DNA from: Adiantum capillus-veneris
Lineage: Eukaryota > Streptophyta > Polypodiopsida > Polypodiales > Pteridaceae
Direction of reading: 5' to 3'
DNA length: 64,000 nucleotides
NCBI GenBank assembly: GCA_014529385.2
Contig: CM043947.1
Location: forward strand, 125,026,391 to 125,090,390
The position numbers and the translations under genes were made by a program. Shown one piece after another: positions 61,960-64,000 of this stretch (the stretch's first letter is position 1; the number at the start of each line of letters is the position of its first letter). The notes below the pieces were generated by a model. That model made no database searches, was not told the DNA's origin, and saw only the letters and a program-made list of their open reading frames with translations.

Positions 61960-63946
61960 TCACAAATCATCGTCTATATCAAACACACCAACCATTTCAT
62001 CTACTTCATCCATATCTGAGCATTTTGAAGCTATCTCCCATTCCATATTATCGTCATCATCAACTTATGCAGCAATAGCTCCATGCCATTTGGAAGACAC
62101 CATAGTGCTTTTATGCTGCTCTTGTTGCAATTTTTATTGGCTTATGGATAAGTCTCATGTTGCAAAAAACATACACCAAATTAGCAGTCCGTTTAGGATA
62201 AATGTAATTTTATTTTTTGGTATGCATTAAATTGAGTGTCGGCATGTTTCTCTCGCAGCTTCCACTGGATGCTGCAACAGATAAAACCCTTACTGCAATG
62301 TGTTATATCTCCACCATAGTCCTTCCACCATAGAGGCGCAATTGTTTTGGTAGGGGCATCTATATTCCATGGAAATTGAAACATACCAATTTTGTTAGCA
62401 TAAGCAACTCAGTGATCATAAGCTTCTTTTCCACTGTCCCAACAGTTGGAAGCACACTGTTTTGAAGTCAGACCATGACTTCTTTGTTGACTAACTGCTG
62501 AAGCATTTTGAACTTAGGACCCAATACAAATGCCACACCATGCAATGACGTATACAAATGCACCTATCGCTTGTTGGTAGTTGTGATTATGGTAGCTTTA
62601 TCCTTTGCACCAAAGCCAACGTGCTCTCTTAGCTTGCGTAAGGCCTCTAGCATATACCAATAAATTCAGCCAAAGATAAAATATTCTTTGTACTAGTTTT
62701 CAAAAGATCTACAAATGGTTTTGTCAGAGTGACAATCCTCTCTATATTATGCCAAAAAATTGGCGAGTTGACCAATTGTGCACATCTTGTAGCTACACTT
62801 TGATAGCTAGGATACTTGTTGAGCCATGCATCCCATCATTATCTACTACAATTTCAATCAATCTAGGCTTCACTTCTTACAAGGTGGCAAGAAAATAATA
62901 TGCAGTAGAAAACCTTGCTGTACAAAGTATCTATAAAGTTTTATTGGGTGACTGTTTAAAAAAGAGCATATTAAAATTGATGCTCTCTGATAAATTTCAC
63001 CACATGGTTTGCATCCAGTAGAGTTTGTTTTATGCAAAACATTTTACCAACGTTCTTTAAAAGCAAAGTAGAAGTATGCATAGCACATGGCACCCATATA
63101 ATATTTGGGTACTTCACTTGGATAGCCCTTTCTGCAGCCTTGTAGTTGGATGCATTATTTGTGACAATTGCAAGCACATGCTTTGGTCCACCTACCCTTG
63201 CTATTGTGTGATCGTATACCCTTGATACAGAGTCACTCATTTTATCTTTCAACGAGGTGTGAATAGCTTCTAAAAACATAGACCCTCTAGGGTTGATAAG
63301 CATCACAATGATTAGCGGCTTATTCTGGCAGTTAGTCCATCCATCCAATGTTGTGGTGCAACCATACGTAGGAACAAAATCTACCATTGTGCACTCAAGG
63401 ATGGACTCGATACTTTCTTTCATTTTATCTAAATACTCTGTGCGCATCTTGTTGTAATCAGGAAGCACAAACCATTTTTTGGTTGTGCTCATTAAAGCAT
63501 CTTGAAATATGGGATTGCACATAGCATTGAATGGTATACCGCATGCCACAAAAATTGGCATCCATTTCAAGTGTAGCTCAAGCAGCCGCTGCTTATCTAA
63601 TGCTTCATACAATGTCTGTCCATTATATGATGCTTTGCAAGATTTAGTTGTGCTACGGCCCGCTGGTACGTTGAAACGTGCCCATCAAGAGGAGTTGATT
63701 GAGAAGTAGGATCATTTACTTGCGTAAATACATGCTTTGTGATTGTAATTTGAATGAATATCTCTTGGCAAGACTATACACTTTTCCACATTGCCAAGGA
63801 CGAGATGTATTCTTCCCTGTATGCATCTCGTGCACATAAGTCCACTCGTGTCCTTTCACCATGTTGCACAAGGATAATATATTGGTAGTAGCAAATTTAG
63901 CTATCAATTTTGAGATCAAAAACAATTTAAGCATTAAAAAACACAA
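61960..63946 (-). pseudogene. hAT-superfamily transposase with DUF659-type core
   Basis: Minus-strand frames span about 2 kb, close to the usual size of plant DUF659 hAT transposases. The N-terminal part (63946-63716, KGHEWTYVHEMHTGKNTSRP) may be a BED zinc-finger remnant. The core at 63612-62971 has CGIPFNAMCNPIFQDAL, TLDGWTNCQNKPLIIVML, VTNNASNYKAAERAI and WVPCAMHTSTLLLKNVGK. The C-terminal dimerisation region near 62240-62390 has APLWWKDYGGD and, one frame over, IAVRVLSVAASSGSCERN. An acidic tail ends at the TGA 61960-61962. The second catalytic Asp is Asn (codon 63157-63159; VTNNAS where VTDNAS is usual), and frames are shifted, so it is inactive. Confidence 0.82.
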
Positions 63947-64000
63947 ACAATGCTCTATCTCTCAATCTAGTGATCAAATCTATCTATATTATCAATTAGA
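63947..64000. other. Window edge, AT-rich
   Basis: Nothing recognisable; includes ATCTATCTATATT. Confidence 0.3.

Overview
This is a repeat-rich land-plant nuclear window, AT-rich and dense in transposable elements. The evidence is an intron-containing plant LRR receptor kinase, Ty3/gypsy elements (one with two RNase H domains), a Ty1/copia relic, a DUF659-type hAT transposase relic, a LINE relic, MITEs and very long (GA/CT)n tracts. A large genome such as that of a fern or another seed-free plant would fit, but the sequence alone does not fix the species. No prokaryotic operons, CRISPR, rRNA or tRNA genes were seen.

Layout. 1-4865: a badly decayed Ty3/gypsy polyprotein on the minus strand, cut at its gag end by a 1.3-1.7 kb LTR-like repeat whose second copy lies at 9052-10772; an unrecognised decayed coding region (7124-9040) lies between the two copies. 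10773-15665: mostly non-coding, with a small gypsy protease fragment and MITE-like sequence. 15666-24401: a nearly complete 8.7 kb Ty3/gypsy retrotransposon (minus) with two LTRs, primer-binding site, gag-protease and pol, inactivated by two stops and one frameshift, and inserted into a MITE-like repeat. 24540-26480: a tandem array of about 280 bp units, most of them carrying a GA tract.

27259-35893 (all minus) is the most interesting block: a decayed Helitron of the Helentron type. It has a zinc-finger segment, the Rep (HUH) nuclease, a partly deleted Pif1-like helicase and a C-terminal exonuclease-endonuclease-phosphatase (EEP) domain. It is followed upstream by a spliced RPA-like single-strand-DNA-binding gene with two extra partial copies of its 3' end. 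Together these supply the functions expected for rolling-circle transposition: nicking, unwinding, ssDNA binding and an extra endonuclease.

36410-40739: AT-rich repeats and tandem duplications. 41039-45274: the one apparently intact host gene, an LRR-XII/FLS2-like receptor kinase of 1216 residues in three exons, with a non-RD kinase and a recent 288 bp tandem duplication inside its LRR domain. 46500-57798: a coding-like fragment on the plus strand, and exons of an unrecognised minus-strand gene. One exon of that gene is split by a 7.3 kb non-autonomous LTR element (50342-57596) with identical-length LTRs and a perfect 5 bp target duplication. That element carries a truncated LINE, three long CT tracts, a poly(C) run and a CGCCGAT repeat cluster. 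57860-61440: a decayed copia element with a 246 bp MITE inserted in it. 61960-63946: a decayed hAT transposase (minus).

Most coding sequence is mobile-element debris. Apart from the receptor kinase, nearly every reading frame shows stops, frameshifts or lost key residues.
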